From NCBI RefSeq assembly GCF_028769735.1, contig NC_088186.1:7471001-7535000 (forward strand): a DNA stretch of 64,000 nt, in the 5' to 3' direction. Shown in pieces: positions 1 to 11,194 of the stretch; positions within the stretch are counted from its first letter, which is position 1; every line of letters starts with the position of its first letter. Both the position numbers and the translations under genes were made by a program. This DNA comes from Zonotrichia leucophrys gambelii (taxonomy: Eukaryota; Chordata; Aves; Passeriformes; Passerellidae). The notes below the pieces were generated by a model, which saw only the letters and a list, made by a program, of their open reading frames with translations, did no database searches and was not told where the DNA came from.

Positions 1-3000
1 AAATGCTTTCCTCCAGTTTTTGGTCTGGTGCCAAGAGCTGCCTGTAAAATCCAGATAAGAGTTCTCAGCACAAACTTCTGATAAGGGAATTAGCAGGTAA
101 ACTTTAAACTTTGGTGAAGGCGAAGACGAGGAGGGGAAGGAGAGCATTTGTGATCTCTTCAGTGGTGTCAGCCTGCCAGGCTGAATCTCACCAGACCCTG
201 ATGCCACATTCCCCAAATCCTCATCCCTATTATCTATCTGTACTGGGAAATTACCTGTTTCCATAGCTGAGGCCATGGCCTCATTCCCATAAGAATCTGC
301 TTTTTTCCTCTCCTTTCTATTTTCTCACCTCCCCAGAGACCATCCTCCATCCTATTCCTAGCACTGCCTTTCTCCTGAGTTGAAGTTAATTCCCTGTCAA
401 ACCTTTTGGGGTTCTTTCATCCCATCTTTTTAAAAAAAACACTTCACCTAGATTGTCCACAAACTCAACCAGAGCTAAAAATGAATATATTAACTCTGGA
501 TAAATCCTCCTCTAGCAGATGCTGGGTACAAGAACATCTGTCATGGCCAGGATGAAATACCTCAATGAAATGCCCTCTGGAGAAAGAGTCTCTCACCCTA
601 TTTGTCCACTTTGCCAAGGCTCAAGTTCATGAAATCTAAAGCTAATGCACCAGAAATCCTGGGACATCTGAAACTTGGAAGAAGAGGATAATATAGAAAT
701 TAGTCTGCTCCTACAATCAGTTCAATCTCTGCATCCACTTGGTTCAGTAGTGATAAAATCTTTGGTCACCATTTGGATGGACAGGTTAACTCTGGGATGT
801 TTGAACACTTCTTCCACTCCTGGAGAACCTATATCCAAGGGGGATTAAAGGAGCAGCTCATAATTGTGGAACAAATTCTGGTCAGAAGAGCAAAGATTAG
901 GGCATCAAGTCATCTTTGAGCCTTGGAGTGGCTCCTAGCCAAGCTGTGCTTTTTATTTTTTAAATAAAGTGGTGATACAATCAGCTGGGAAGTTAAAAAA
1001 AAATCTATGATCCTCCTAACACTGAATTAATATTTTGCTTTTCCATCCCCATTACTCCTTGTTGTTGGGGAGGTGGGTAAGGCACAGGAGCAGGATGGTT
1101 ACTCACAGAAGCACCAGGATTTACCAAACTGCTCCTTCCTGCTTTCCCATACTGACCCTTCTCCTCAGGAGCTGCTGCCTGAGCCAAATAATTGTTGTGG
1201 AGGCAAAGCCAAAATCCAGCCAGCCCAAAGAGAAACCACAGAGTTTTTTCAGAAGTTAAAAGGAATTTGTTAATTTGCCCAAATTTTCTGGGTTTGGACT
1301 TTTATAACCTGAGAAGGAACACCAAAATAACACATCAAGGGACATTCATGACAAATTTACCTGAACAGACAAGCTGGGAATCCCTGAGCTTGATCAACAG
1401 CATTAACACACCTATCCCTTAAAATTTAGGATTGGTTAAGACCTCCACGACCTCAGAGTTTGGAAAAGGCTGAAATTCTTGTCACCCCTGGCTCTTTAAT
1501 ACTTCCATTTTACATTTTAAATCCTACTTGTCCCAAAATTTCTGTCATCTGCACTGCCATCATCAGTATTCCAAGAAACTCAGTATTTCTGCAACAGCAA
1601 GAACTAGGCAGGAAAAGGGAGATTCATCCCTGTTGAAATTCTTGGAAGAAAGAGACCCAGTTGGATGAATTTCTTCTGCTGGGAAAAAAAAATAAAAATA
1701 AGACAACTTATTTCCACTTCTTATTCAAAGTCATTTTCTTTTGAGACTTAAGCTGATTACAATAAAAATATATTTTAAAAATGAAAAACAGGTCATGCAT
1801 GAAACACTTTGATGTCATCAAAATGAAGTATTGCAGACTATTTATTTTTATTTTTATTTTTTTGTCACAGCTCACAAAATCTCAGTGATTTTGACTTTTT
1901 CTCATGCCAAGACAAGGAATTTTAAGCCTCTGTTTTTCTTTCTGGGATAAGCAATCATTTATAGTAATGTATTTTTTTCTCAGAGAAAAACAGAACCAGC
2001 CTTTTAGTTTCTAGCTCTGCTTTGAACTAAAGACTGAGAGTTAACTAGAGTGATCCAAAGTTGTTAAAAACCAAGAGAAAAGCTTTCATATTTCAGACTT
2101 CTATCTTCCCCTGCTCCCAGCGGCCAAAGAAAATGCCATTAGCCCTGGAGGTACTTTTGGTAAATAAAGAAAAGGGGAAAAGAATAAAGGAGAAGGGTAA
2201 AAAAAAAGATAGACTAGAGAATAGTCTTTATCTTTTATTTTTCTGTTGTAAATATATTATAAATCATTTCCTCCAAGGCGTGAAATCGTCTCACTTCAGC
2301 CCCACAGAGCCAAGGGAGTCTGAGCTTTCAAAGTCGCCTTTTGAAAGGGCCGGGCGTGTTTTAATGCCCATCTGGAATGAGTTTGTGAAGAGGGGTGGGT
2401 GGAAATGTGGAAATGTGGAAATGTGGCAATGCTCCCTCAGGGATCCGGGAGATGCTGGGGAAAGCAGCTCAGCGAGCTCAGCCGCTCTTTGCACACCAGT
2501 CCCAGAAGGAGGGGACAGAGCCTCGCTTATCGCATCTCCCCCGGTCCTTGCTGCTCTGGTTTATTGGAAGCATTTACCAGGGGAGCTGCTCCAGGGAGGG
2601 GAGCAGGGCCCAGGGTCATCCCTGCTGCTGAAGGGATCAGGGATTGCAGCGGCTCGCTGGTGGCTTTTGCTTTTCTAAAGCCGGAGCTGCTGCTGATATT
2701 GTCACTGACAGTGGGGACAGGATGGGAGCTCTGTGCTGATTTGCAAAAAGGCTATTTCGAGAAGCTTGGCTTGTGAGGAGGCCCCATTTGGGTCTGTTTG
2801 TTATGGGTAGGTGAATCAGGGCACACAGGAAAAGCTGATCCATCCCTCTGTCCTTCAGGATGGGGCCAGTTAGGCGTTTCCTTTTATATTTTTTAAATGA
2901 GTTTTAAATTTTTGTCTATCATTCTATCCATCCATCCATTTGATGTGTAATGAAATGCAGCTCCAGGAGGGATGGAAATATATTTGGAAAAAGAAAGAAA

Positions 3001-3030
3001 TTAATGGCAAGTACAGGAAAAGAAAAAAGA
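1..3030. other. Non-coding, no gene seen
   Basis: Open frames here are short and lack domain signals. 1190-1560 has CCAAT-like and TATAA-like words reminiscent of an old LTR but could not be assigned. 2395-2425 has a short GGAAATGT repeat. 2260-2760 is somewhat richer in CpG than its surroundings. Confidence 0.5.
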
Positions 3031-3257
3031 GGAAGGGAAGGGAAGGGAAGGGAAGGGAAGGGAAGGGAAGGGAAGGGAAGGGAAGGGAAGGGAAGGGAAG
3101 GGAAGGGAAGGGAAGGGAAGGGAAGGGAAGGGAAGGGAAGGGAAGGGAAGGGAAGGGAAGGGAAGGGAAGGGAAGGGAAGGGAAGGGAAGGGAAGGAAGG
3201 GAAGGGAAGGGAAGGGAAGGGAAGGGAAGGGGAAAGGGAAGGGGAAAGGGAAAGGGA
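3031..3257 (+). repeat. (AAGGG)n pentanucleotide microsatellite
   Basis: About 45 copies of GGAAG/AAGGG run almost without interruption, with a single unit change near 3194 and a decayed GGGGAAA end from 3230. The + strand is all purine, so the tract can form triplex or G-quadruplex structures. The frames through it (REGKG, or SLPFP on the other strand) are artefacts of the repeat. Confidence 0.97.
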
Positions 3258-3258
3258 A

Positions 3259-3306
3259 TGAGATCTTTAAAGTCCCTTCCAACCCAAGCACTCAGTGATT
3301 CTATGG
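3259..3306 (+). mobile_element. CR1 LINE 3' terminal remnant
   Basis: The sequence has the CR1 3' end signature, CTTTAAAGTCCCTTCCAACC followed by GATTCTATGG, matching the terminal ATTCTATG repeat of bird CR1. Only about 48 bp remain, directly abutting the AAGGG array. Confidence 0.75.
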
Positions 3307-3815
3307 AATGCAGCCTTTGCTAATGGAGCTTCTGCAAAGCTCTGCTGATTCTGGAGCCCTCAGGGAGCCCCCGCCCCTCGTGTGAGTGCAGAGCAGGAGC
3401 CAGGCAGAGCTGGTGGCAGCGCTGCTCCTGCAGTGCCTGGGTGGCATTTCTGCACATATTTACAGCTGCACTCCCAGGGAGCCTCATATCCCATCTGGAA
3501 ACATCAGAGCTCAGGGAGAGCTGGAAATGGCTCTGGCAATTCCAAGCAGCAGGAGGTGGATGGATGGGGCTCCATAAAAGTCATTGCAAGGATGTGACAC
3601 AGGCAGTGCTCACCTCCCCTTGCTCCAGGAACAGGGAGGGGAACAAGGTCACTCCTAGACTGACAATGGCCTGGAGGTCTGCTTTTTACCAGCTTTGTTC
3701 AGCTTTAGGAATTCCCAGTGTTGAAGGGCATTAGGAGCATCCCTGGGCTGTCTAATGCTCTTGCCAGGGAGCAGGGGAGAATGGAGGGAAGAGTGGGCTC
3801 CTCTCAGAGCCTCTC
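3307..3815. other. Non-coding spacer, no gene seen
   Basis: Unique-looking sequence with only chance open frames; no repeat recognised. Confidence 0.5.
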
Positions 3816-4401
3816 TGTGACCCCAAGAACATTAAAAGTCTCTTTTCCCAGCCTGGTGCTTGAAGAAGGAGACAGAGCTCTTCATTTCTCAGTCTCAAGG
3901 TTGTTTATTGTATCCTATCTATAAAATTCTTTCTCCTGCCCTGCCGAGGTCCATCCAGCAGGACAGTTCCAGGCACTCTGCCTGCCCCCAGGGCAGTGTT
4001 ATGTCTTTATACTAAAACTACGTGTACAATGTTTACAATTACTTCCCAATACCTATCACCTGTGTTAGACAGTGAGCTTCTACTCTAAACTAATCTGAAA
4101 GTGCCACCATCACAGCAGAAGATGGAGGCCAAGAAGAAGGAGAAAGGCTGGACACACCCAGATCCCTCCATCTTGCCCCTTGAAATCCTATGCCAAAAAC
4201 CCCAAAATCTACTTTTTCACCCTGTGATAACTTCACTAATGTTCTACCTAAACTGTTGTGGCTTGCTGATCTTCATCTAAGGTTGGTAATTTGCTCCACG
4301 GGTCATAATCAAACCCACAGGTGCTTTGGGCTCTGTGCAGGGTCTCTGAGCCCCCTTGCAGAGGTCCTGGCCATCCTGGACAGCCAGAGGGGTGTTCTGC
4401 A
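3816..4401 (-). mobile_element. Solo LTR, family C
   Basis: About 590 bp, similar to copies at 10150, 10723 and 49338. On the minus strand it runs from a TGTxAGAA-type end to GGGGTCACA (TGTGACCCC at 3816 on +). Shared landmarks are the GATGGAGGCCAAGAAGAAGG block, the GGCAGTGTTAT block and the R-region rc of CAACCTTGAGA. There is no internal retroviral sequence. The 5' end on the minus strand is eroded and no target-site duplication was found. Confidence 0.8.
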
Positions 4402-5682
4402 TTCCCACAGGCTCCCTCAGGGCTTTTGACTGTCCTCTTGGGCTTTGGGAGGGGCACAAGAAAGGGATGGCAACACCCCAACTGCTTCTCATCTCCTCTC
4501 CAGGGTCACATTGCCCCCAGGCTGAGCTCCAGGGTGACTCTTGCTGCATTGATTGAGTTTTTCACATCCCTGACAAGCAGAAAGTTCCCTGTCAGCAGCT
4601 CCCCCACCATCTCCTGGAGCACTTGCATAAACATGCAGCTTTCCATCCTTGTTCTGCAGGAGTGGACAGCTCTCAGCACAGGGACAGTCTCTGTTAACCC
4701 CACCTGTCCAATTCCACAGCCTGATCCTTCCCACCACACCTGGAGCACATCTGGGAGCCACTTGTGCAGAGCACAGCACAAGCCCAGCTTCTTTCCACCA
4801 AACCAGCAACATCTCACCATGGTTGTGAGATGTACCAGCCCATATCTGACTTCCAGCCATCCTCAGGGCTCAGGGTGGTCATCACACCTCATTTGCAAGG
4901 TTTTGCTGGGTGGGAAAAGGGAAACAAAGTCATTGTAGAATGAGAGATCCCTCTAGGTGCAGGTTTTATCATCCCAGCTGTGACTGTGGTGGCTCTGTCA
5001 GAGCCACCTCTCTCCCTGGCACCAAGGGACACAGGCACTTTGGGACTGTCCCCCAGGCTGCTCATGGTCACTCTCAGCTCCCAGTTCAGTGGAACAGGCT
5101 CCAATGTTTTAGGAGTGCCACAAAACAGGTTTGAGCTGAAAATTTCTACCACCCTGTCCTGGCTTTGGTTGGTTTTGCAGTCAGTTCAGCCCTGAGGTCA
5201 CTTCTGGTTAATAAAAGGACAGGAGATGAAGGAGGCCTTTGCTTCTCAGCCAGGTGTGTGCCAGGGAGCAGCCTGGTGTGCCTGCTGGGAGGAATAAGCT
5301 GTGCAAGTGTTTGTTTGTTTGGAGAAGACAACCAAGAAAAGCACTGCCTAAATAGGCTCCAAGTGGTCACAGATCCCTTGTGCTCCCCCAGGAATTCTGC
5401 TCTTTTTGGGGTCTGTGCTTTCAGTCAGAGCAGGGCTGCAGCTGCTGCCAGGCTGGGGATCAGGGCTCTGCCTTCCATCCCTTCCATGGTGCTTCACTTT
5501 CCTCATCCTGCTGGTGCCAGACAAGGAATATGTGAAGATGATTGTGGTATCAGTTGAGAAGGTTTCTCAGACATTTGGAGTGAAGAATTGAGGACAAATA
5601 TAATTTAAATAAAAGACTTTTTTTAAAAAATGTGAAGCACAGAAAGAGGATTTTTGCAATTCTCTGTGCTATTCTCATCCCA
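4402..5682. other. Non-coding spacer, no gene seen
   Basis: Several overlapping frames of 60-205 codons exist on both strands, with none showing a domain or splice context. They look like chance frames in GC-moderate DNA. Confidence 0.45.
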
Positions 5683-5795
5683 GCCCTGCCATGGCAGGGA
5701 CACCTTCCACTATCCCAGGATGCTCCAAGCCCTGTCCAACCTCACCTTGGACACTTCCAGGGATGGGGCAGGGATGGTTTTCTCCCTCCCAACAC
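5683..5795 (-). mobile_element. CR1 LINE fragment
   Basis: The + strand reads CCATGGCAGGGACACCTTCC, then a run ending CTTCCAGGGATGGGG. This is the complement of the CR1 3' region, so the element lies on the minus strand. Confidence 0.8.
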
Positions 5796-5965
5796 CAGTT
5801 TTGTTCCCCAGGCTGGCCCAGATGCAAAAAGGGGCACAGGGAAAGGCAAAGCCCCACACGTCCATCAGTGAGCCCAGAGAAAGCCCTTGGAACTTGGAGG
5901 TTTTGTTGTTCCTTGATGCAAAATAAAATGAAGAAGAAAAAAAAAAAGTCAGCAAATTGGAGGGG

Positions 5966-6200
5966 CTCCAGCAAAAGGAGATAAAGATGATTAAGGGTTT
6001 AGAAGGATTGACCTATGAAGAAAGATTAAAGGAACTAATTATGTACAGCTCAGATAAAGGATGAGTAAAGAGGTGATTTAATAATGCCCTGCAAATACTC
6101 AGGAAGGTGTCAACAGTAAGGCAGGGGGAGGAATTATTTAGAGTCCTTCCCCAAGGAACAACACAAGTGATGCAATGAAAGGGGAAGGTGACATGGGACA
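5966..6200 (+). mobile_element. Old CR1-like LINE fragment
   Basis: GGCTCCAGCAAAAGGAGATAAAGATGATTAAGGG and what follows resembles the CR1 stretch encoding the reverse transcriptase C-terminus and 3' UTR (block near TATGAAGAAAGATTAAAGGA, then AAATACTCAGGAAGGTG). It is heavily diverged and broken. It is opposite in strand to the fragment at 5683, so the two are separate insertions. Confidence 0.6.
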
Positions 6201-7172
6201 TCAGCACAACACAGACAAAACCAGAGATTTCTTTTGGGAGCAGCAAGTGAGTTAGGAGCACAAATCCTGTGGAAACTCTGCCCTCCAATCCCTAAATGAT
6301 CAAAGAATGCATTTTCAAAGGTGTTCAGGTGCTTAAAGGTGCAAGCAGGTGCTCTAATAGGATTTTCAAGTGCATCTAAGCAGGTTTCAACGGGAATTAG
6401 GCACTTAAATAACTTCAACAGTTCCACCAGTTGCTTACTCCTATCCTTGCACAAAACTGGAAGCTCTGGCTGTGGGACTCAGCAGAAATGCCCCAGCAGG
6501 AGAAGATCAGACCTGAATCCCAAGCTGCTGGAGCAGAGTGAGGGTGCTGAAGGAGGATGTTCTGTAGGAAACCATCCTGCCTTGTCAGGGCATTGTGCAT
6601 TGATCTGCACAGCCCATTTGAAAGTCAATGAGATTTAGACTCTCAGGTCCATTAAAATAAAAATTTTAAAACGCCTGTGGCACTTCAGCACCTTGGTCAG
6701 TTGGGCAGGTCCTTGTGCAGGTTTTGAGTGAACAGAGCCACAAGGACAGAGCTGTCCCAAAACAGCCTGGTCACCTTGTGCTGCATGTGAAACATGTCCC
6801 ACTTTTTCTGTGCTGCAATTAAGCCATCCATGTTTTCTTGGGGACAGGGGGATATTTTTCCTGTGTAAAAATAATCACCTGGATGGAGGAGGGCTGGGAA
6901 GGCACTAAAGAAGAGGCAGGATAATGATGGAAATTGAAAGTCTAGAGAGTCCCAGCATGAAAATCCCACACTAGTTTGCAGCTAAAAACACTGCAAAAAA
7001 AAACCACTGCAAAACACTATGTGAAAATATAGGGAGGGAATTTCAAGTGTGGACTTAGAAGAGAATTATTGACCTCAAAGCTTTCTTCCCAGTGCCTCAT
7101 GCAGACAGTAGCAAGACTTCAAGCCCAATCTGCTCTCCAAGGAGCTCAGCCAGCAATGCCTGCTTGGAGGGG
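6201..7172. other. Non-coding spacer, no gene seen
   Basis: No gene or assignable repeat was seen. The last 17 bases (7156-7172) are repeated exactly at the far side of the next LTR. Confidence 0.45.
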
Positions 7173-7550
7173 TGTGACCATGTTCATAGGGGTCTCAGGC
7201 TGAGGGAAGACATGAGGATCTGACTCCATGTTTCAGAAGGCTTGATTTATTATTTTATGATATATATTACATTAAAACTATACTAAAAGAATAGAAGAAA
7301 AGGTTTCATCAGAAGGCTAGCTAAGAATAGAATAAGAAAGAAATGATAACAAAAGCTTGTGTTTGACTGAGACAAGCCGGACAGCTGTACTTCAATTGGC
7401 CATTAATTAGAAACAACCACATGAGACCAATCAAAGATCCACCTGTTGCATTCCACAGCAGCAGATAATCAATGTTTACATTTTGTTCCTGAGGCCTCCC
7501 AGCTTCTCAGGAGGAAAAATCCTAAGGAAAGGATTTTCCATAGAAGATGC
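7173..7550 (-). mobile_element. Solo LTR, family A
   Basis: One of five copies of a roughly 380-bp LTR (others at 17103, 29799, 31759, 50720). + strand landmarks: TGTGACCATG, then CTCCATGTTTCAGAAGGC, TTTATTATTTTA (polyadenylation signal of the opposite strand), GCCATTAATTAGAAACAACC, and GGATTTTCCATAGAAGATG at the end. The final bases diverge from the expected GATGTCTGTGACA and merge into a 17-bp direct repeat of the left flank. Confidence 0.85.
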
Positions 7551-7563
7551 CTGCTTGGAGGGG

Positions 7564-10149
7564 CTCTCTGGTGTCAGGCATGGACATCCCCCAAGGCTGC
7601 CACTTCCCTGGATGCTCTCCTGGACAGCAAAGTCCCAGGGAAGGTCACTGCATTCCCACCAAAACCCTTCCAGATCCTTGGGACAACTCTATCAGTGCAC
7701 TGCCAGTGGTCATGGTGAGCTCACATCTCTTCCCCAAGCCCAGAAGCACAAAATTTGTGAAGGGCTGCTGCCTTCTGACTGTTCCCAAATACACACACAA
7801 ATACTTCCAAAAAGAAACAAAAAACCCCAAAAAACCAACAAAAAACCCCAACAACAAAAGAAGATGAAAACCAGCCCAAATTGCCACATCCTGAGCTCAG
7901 CCAATCCCACAGCTCTCACAGCTGCAAGTTTAGATCCCAGAGGAGAATTCTGAACACAGTCATAGGAAAGGTGAGAGGAGAGAGGCTGTGACTCCTTCTT
8001 GTTATTGCCCTGAAGGGTTTTCCAGGGCAAATATTCCAGCGACACTTTTCATTAAACCACAAACTTGTCAATTTAGCCTGGTGTATATATAAATATACAT
8101 ACATATATGTATTTTCAAGTAATTGCTTCAAAACAGGCTGGTGTTTGAAAGACTGGTTTAACCCTTTTGTAGCACTTGAGTCCACTTGAAATTATATGAG
8201 AGAGGAAAGTTAAATATGAAGATAAATGCATAAATGGCCAGAGTTGCTATGGAAATGGGAGAGGATGAAAATTGAAAGTCAATAGAGGACTAACTTACTG
8301 TTCAATTTTAAAAATAGTCTTTCTATACAGAAAGGGAACATTTCTCAAATCCCTGTTGGCCTGTATTATACAAAATGGGAAGTGGTTTTGTGGCTGGGTA
8401 CATCAATTTAATGCTGCATGCTCCACCTGCAGCCTGTGTGGTCCATGGTACATCCTAAGTGGGACTTTTGCTCAGGTTAGTGTCAATCTCCAGAGCCCTG
8501 GTGCTAAGTGCCAGCATCAAAAGCACAGATATGTGGGTCAAACTCTGTGGGGTGTAATGGCAAATAATTTGTAGGGATTTCAGGTCTGTTCTGGTTTTTG
8601 GGTTTTTTTTTAAGCATAATTCCCCATGGAAAGAAGGTTTACCAGGTTGGAATTATTGCCCCATGGGCACAACAGAAGCTTTCCATGGTCTGCAATCAGA
8701 TTTGATGAAAGAAGAAACATCTCTGAGGAATGAAATCCTAATAAGCTTTCTGAAGGGGGATATTCTCAAATGAGCACTTTCTGCCATTGCCCTTCCATTT
8801 TCCATCCCTCCCTCTGAGGTCAGCCAGAGAATCCACATGGGAGACACCTATGGAAAACCAGAATTCCTCTGTTCCACCGCTTCCAAAGCCCTTGTTTTAT
8901 GAAGATAAATGTAATACACTTCCCTGGTTCCTTCCAGAGAGGGAGAGCAAATTATGTTTGAACAGCATCAAACCCCATCCATGAGCAGCATATCAAGAGA
9001 ACAGTAGGGCTTTGCTTCCACCAGCCCACACTTCTCACTCCCTTTCCATCCTCAGACACTTCTGAGGCTTCTTGGTGCATTTATTCACCTCCAAAATGTG
9101 GGTGAATAAACTCTTTTTGGCTCTGACAGCCCAGAATTCACAGCTCATCATATCCCACACCCCAACGACTTGACTCTTGGTCTTCCCTGCCTGTTTGCTT
9201 CCCTTACCTCTTACTCTGTGGTGCCCAGAAGCTTCAGGGAACCCCTTCCCACAATCCTGAGATACATTCCTGCCCACAATTCCCATGCCATGGACCCCTG
9301 TGCTCCTCTTTTCAAAGCACACCAATCTCTCTCAGCAAATTTCTGACAGCTGGAGGTGTCTTGCTGACTCAGGTACAGCAAACCTGAAAAAAAAAAAAAA
9401 ACAAAAAAAACAAAAGCAAACAAACAAACAAACAAAAAAAACAAAAAGAAAGCCCTCAATGGACCCAGAAGATGCTGAAATTCAGCCTCCCAAGGCAAGG
9501 AGCTGGCACAAGCTTCAGACTTGGCAAGAAGATTCTGCCTCTTCCTTTCTCTGACTCACATTCCCCAAGTCTAGCTCCATGCCCTACTGCAAGGGGGGTT
9601 GAAAGAATTCCACGGCACCAGCAGGATTCTCACCATCCCCATTTCCCAGCCTGTTGGAAAAAAGGCCCTTTAAAAATAGTTCTGTGCTGCTGGGTGGGAT
9701 TTTCTTCTGCAGGTGCCGTGCGACAGAGAGCGAGATGAGATTCTAATCATAGCTGCTTGGCAGAGGGAAGGTTCAGAGTTGAGCTGTGCAGCAGCAGCCT
9801 CATTTTCACAGCAATATCACTTTATTCTCTGCGTGTCAAGGGGACACACTTTGCTGCCACCTCCCTGAGCCATGTTTGTGCAACAGATGCAAAGAGCAGC
9901 CACAAAACATGGAGCTGTCACTGCTCCATCACATCCATGGCATGGAGAGCAGCCTGGGTGGTGCCTGATGATTCTGCTCTGAGCCCCCAGAGTTCATCCC
10001 ACAGGGTAGAGGGTCCCTGGGGTGGTGGCTGAGCAGCACCCTGGTCCCTGGGTGGGTGCTGTCCCCTCCAGTCCCCTCCAGGACTTCCCATCCCAGCAGA
10101 GAAATTGGAGCTCAAGGCTGCATTTCCCCACTCTGCATTCATCACTGAG
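7564..10149. other. Non-coding spacer with A-rich tracts
   Basis: No gene was seen. It holds A-rich tracts with CAAA/CCAA interruptions at about 7806-7862 and 9387-9452, and a TATA/CATA dinucleotide-like patch at 8082-8112. Frames through the A-rich tracts (QKKQKQTNKQ and similar) are artefacts. Confidence 0.5.
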
Positions 10150-10722
10150 TGTCAGAATTCAGGACATCCCTCTGGCTCTCCTGGATTGCCCAAACCCCTG
10201 CCAGGGGGCTCAGAGACCCTGGCACAGAGCCCAAGACAACTGTGACTTGGATTATGATCCATGGAAAAAATTACCAACCTTATATGAGGATCTGCAAGCC
10301 ACGAAAGTTTAAGTAGAATAATAATTAGTCACAGGGTAAAAAATAGATTTTTTGGGGGTTTTTAGAATGGGGGTTCAGGAGGCAAGATGGAGGGAACTGG
10401 GCGTGTCCAGCCTTTCTCCTTCTTCTTGGCCTCCATCTTCTGCTGTGATGTTGGCACTTTTGGATTGGTTTAAGGTAGAAACTCACTGTTTAACACAGGT
10501 CATAGGTATTGGTTATGGTAAATAATGTATACACGTAGTTTTTAGTATAAAAAGATAATGCCGCCCTGGGGGCAGGCAGAGTGCCTCTGTCTGACCTGCT
10601 GGACAGACCTTGGCAGACCAGAGAAAGAATTTTATAGATAAGAAACAATAAACAACCTTGAGAACGAGAACTGAAGAGTTCTGACCCCTTCTTCAACTGC
10701 TGGGCTGGGAAAAGAGACTGCT
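10150..10722 (+). mobile_element. Solo LTR, family C, left arm of an inverted pair
   Basis: Starts TGTCAGAATTCAGG and runs in sense on the + strand through CTTGGCCTCCATCTTCTGCT, a TAGTATAAAAAG TATA-like box, AATAAA at 10647-10652 and CTTGGAAAAGAG-like U5 sequence. It lacks the last 20 or so bases of the family (the GGGGTCACA end), where it meets the second, inverted copy. Confidence 0.8.
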
Positions 10723-11194
10723 GAGGTCTGTTCAGCAGGACAGACAGAGGCACTCTGCCCACCCTCAGGGCAGTGTTATCCTTTTATTCCAAAATCTACG
10801 TGTACAATATTTACCATAACTTCTAAATGCCTATCACCTATCTTAGACAGTGAGTTTCTACTCTAAACCAATCTAAAAATGCCAACATCACTCAGAAGAT
10901 AGAGGCCAGGAAGAAGGAGGAAAAAGGACAAGGCATGCCCAAATTCCTCCATCTTGGGACCCTGAACCCCCATTCTAAAAATCTCAAAAATCTATTTTTC
11001 ACCCTGTGATGAATTCACTATCATTCTACTTAAACTCTTTTGACTTGTAATTCTTCATGTAAAGGTTGGTAATTGTTTTTCCCAAGGGCTAAATCAAAGG
11101 CACAGGGTCTTGGGCTCGGTGCCAAGGTCTCTGAGCCCCTTGTCAGGGTCTCGAGCTCCCCAGGGCAGCCAGAGGAATTTCCTGGGTTCTGACA
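10723..11194 (-). mobile_element. Partial LTR, family C, right arm of an inverted pair
   Basis: The complement of the left arm, ending TTCCTGGGTTCTGACA at 11194, which is the 5' terminus of the element on the minus strand. It lacks about 130 bp of its 3' end (R-U5). Both arms share a CTCTGTCTG variant where the 3816 and 49338 copies have CTGGAACTG, which hints at common descent. The arms otherwise differ at many positions. Confidence 0.78.

Noticed and set aside
2940..3323. 127-codon frame of REGKG repeats and its minus-strand SLPFP partner
   Set aside because: Pure translation of the AAGGG microsatellite.
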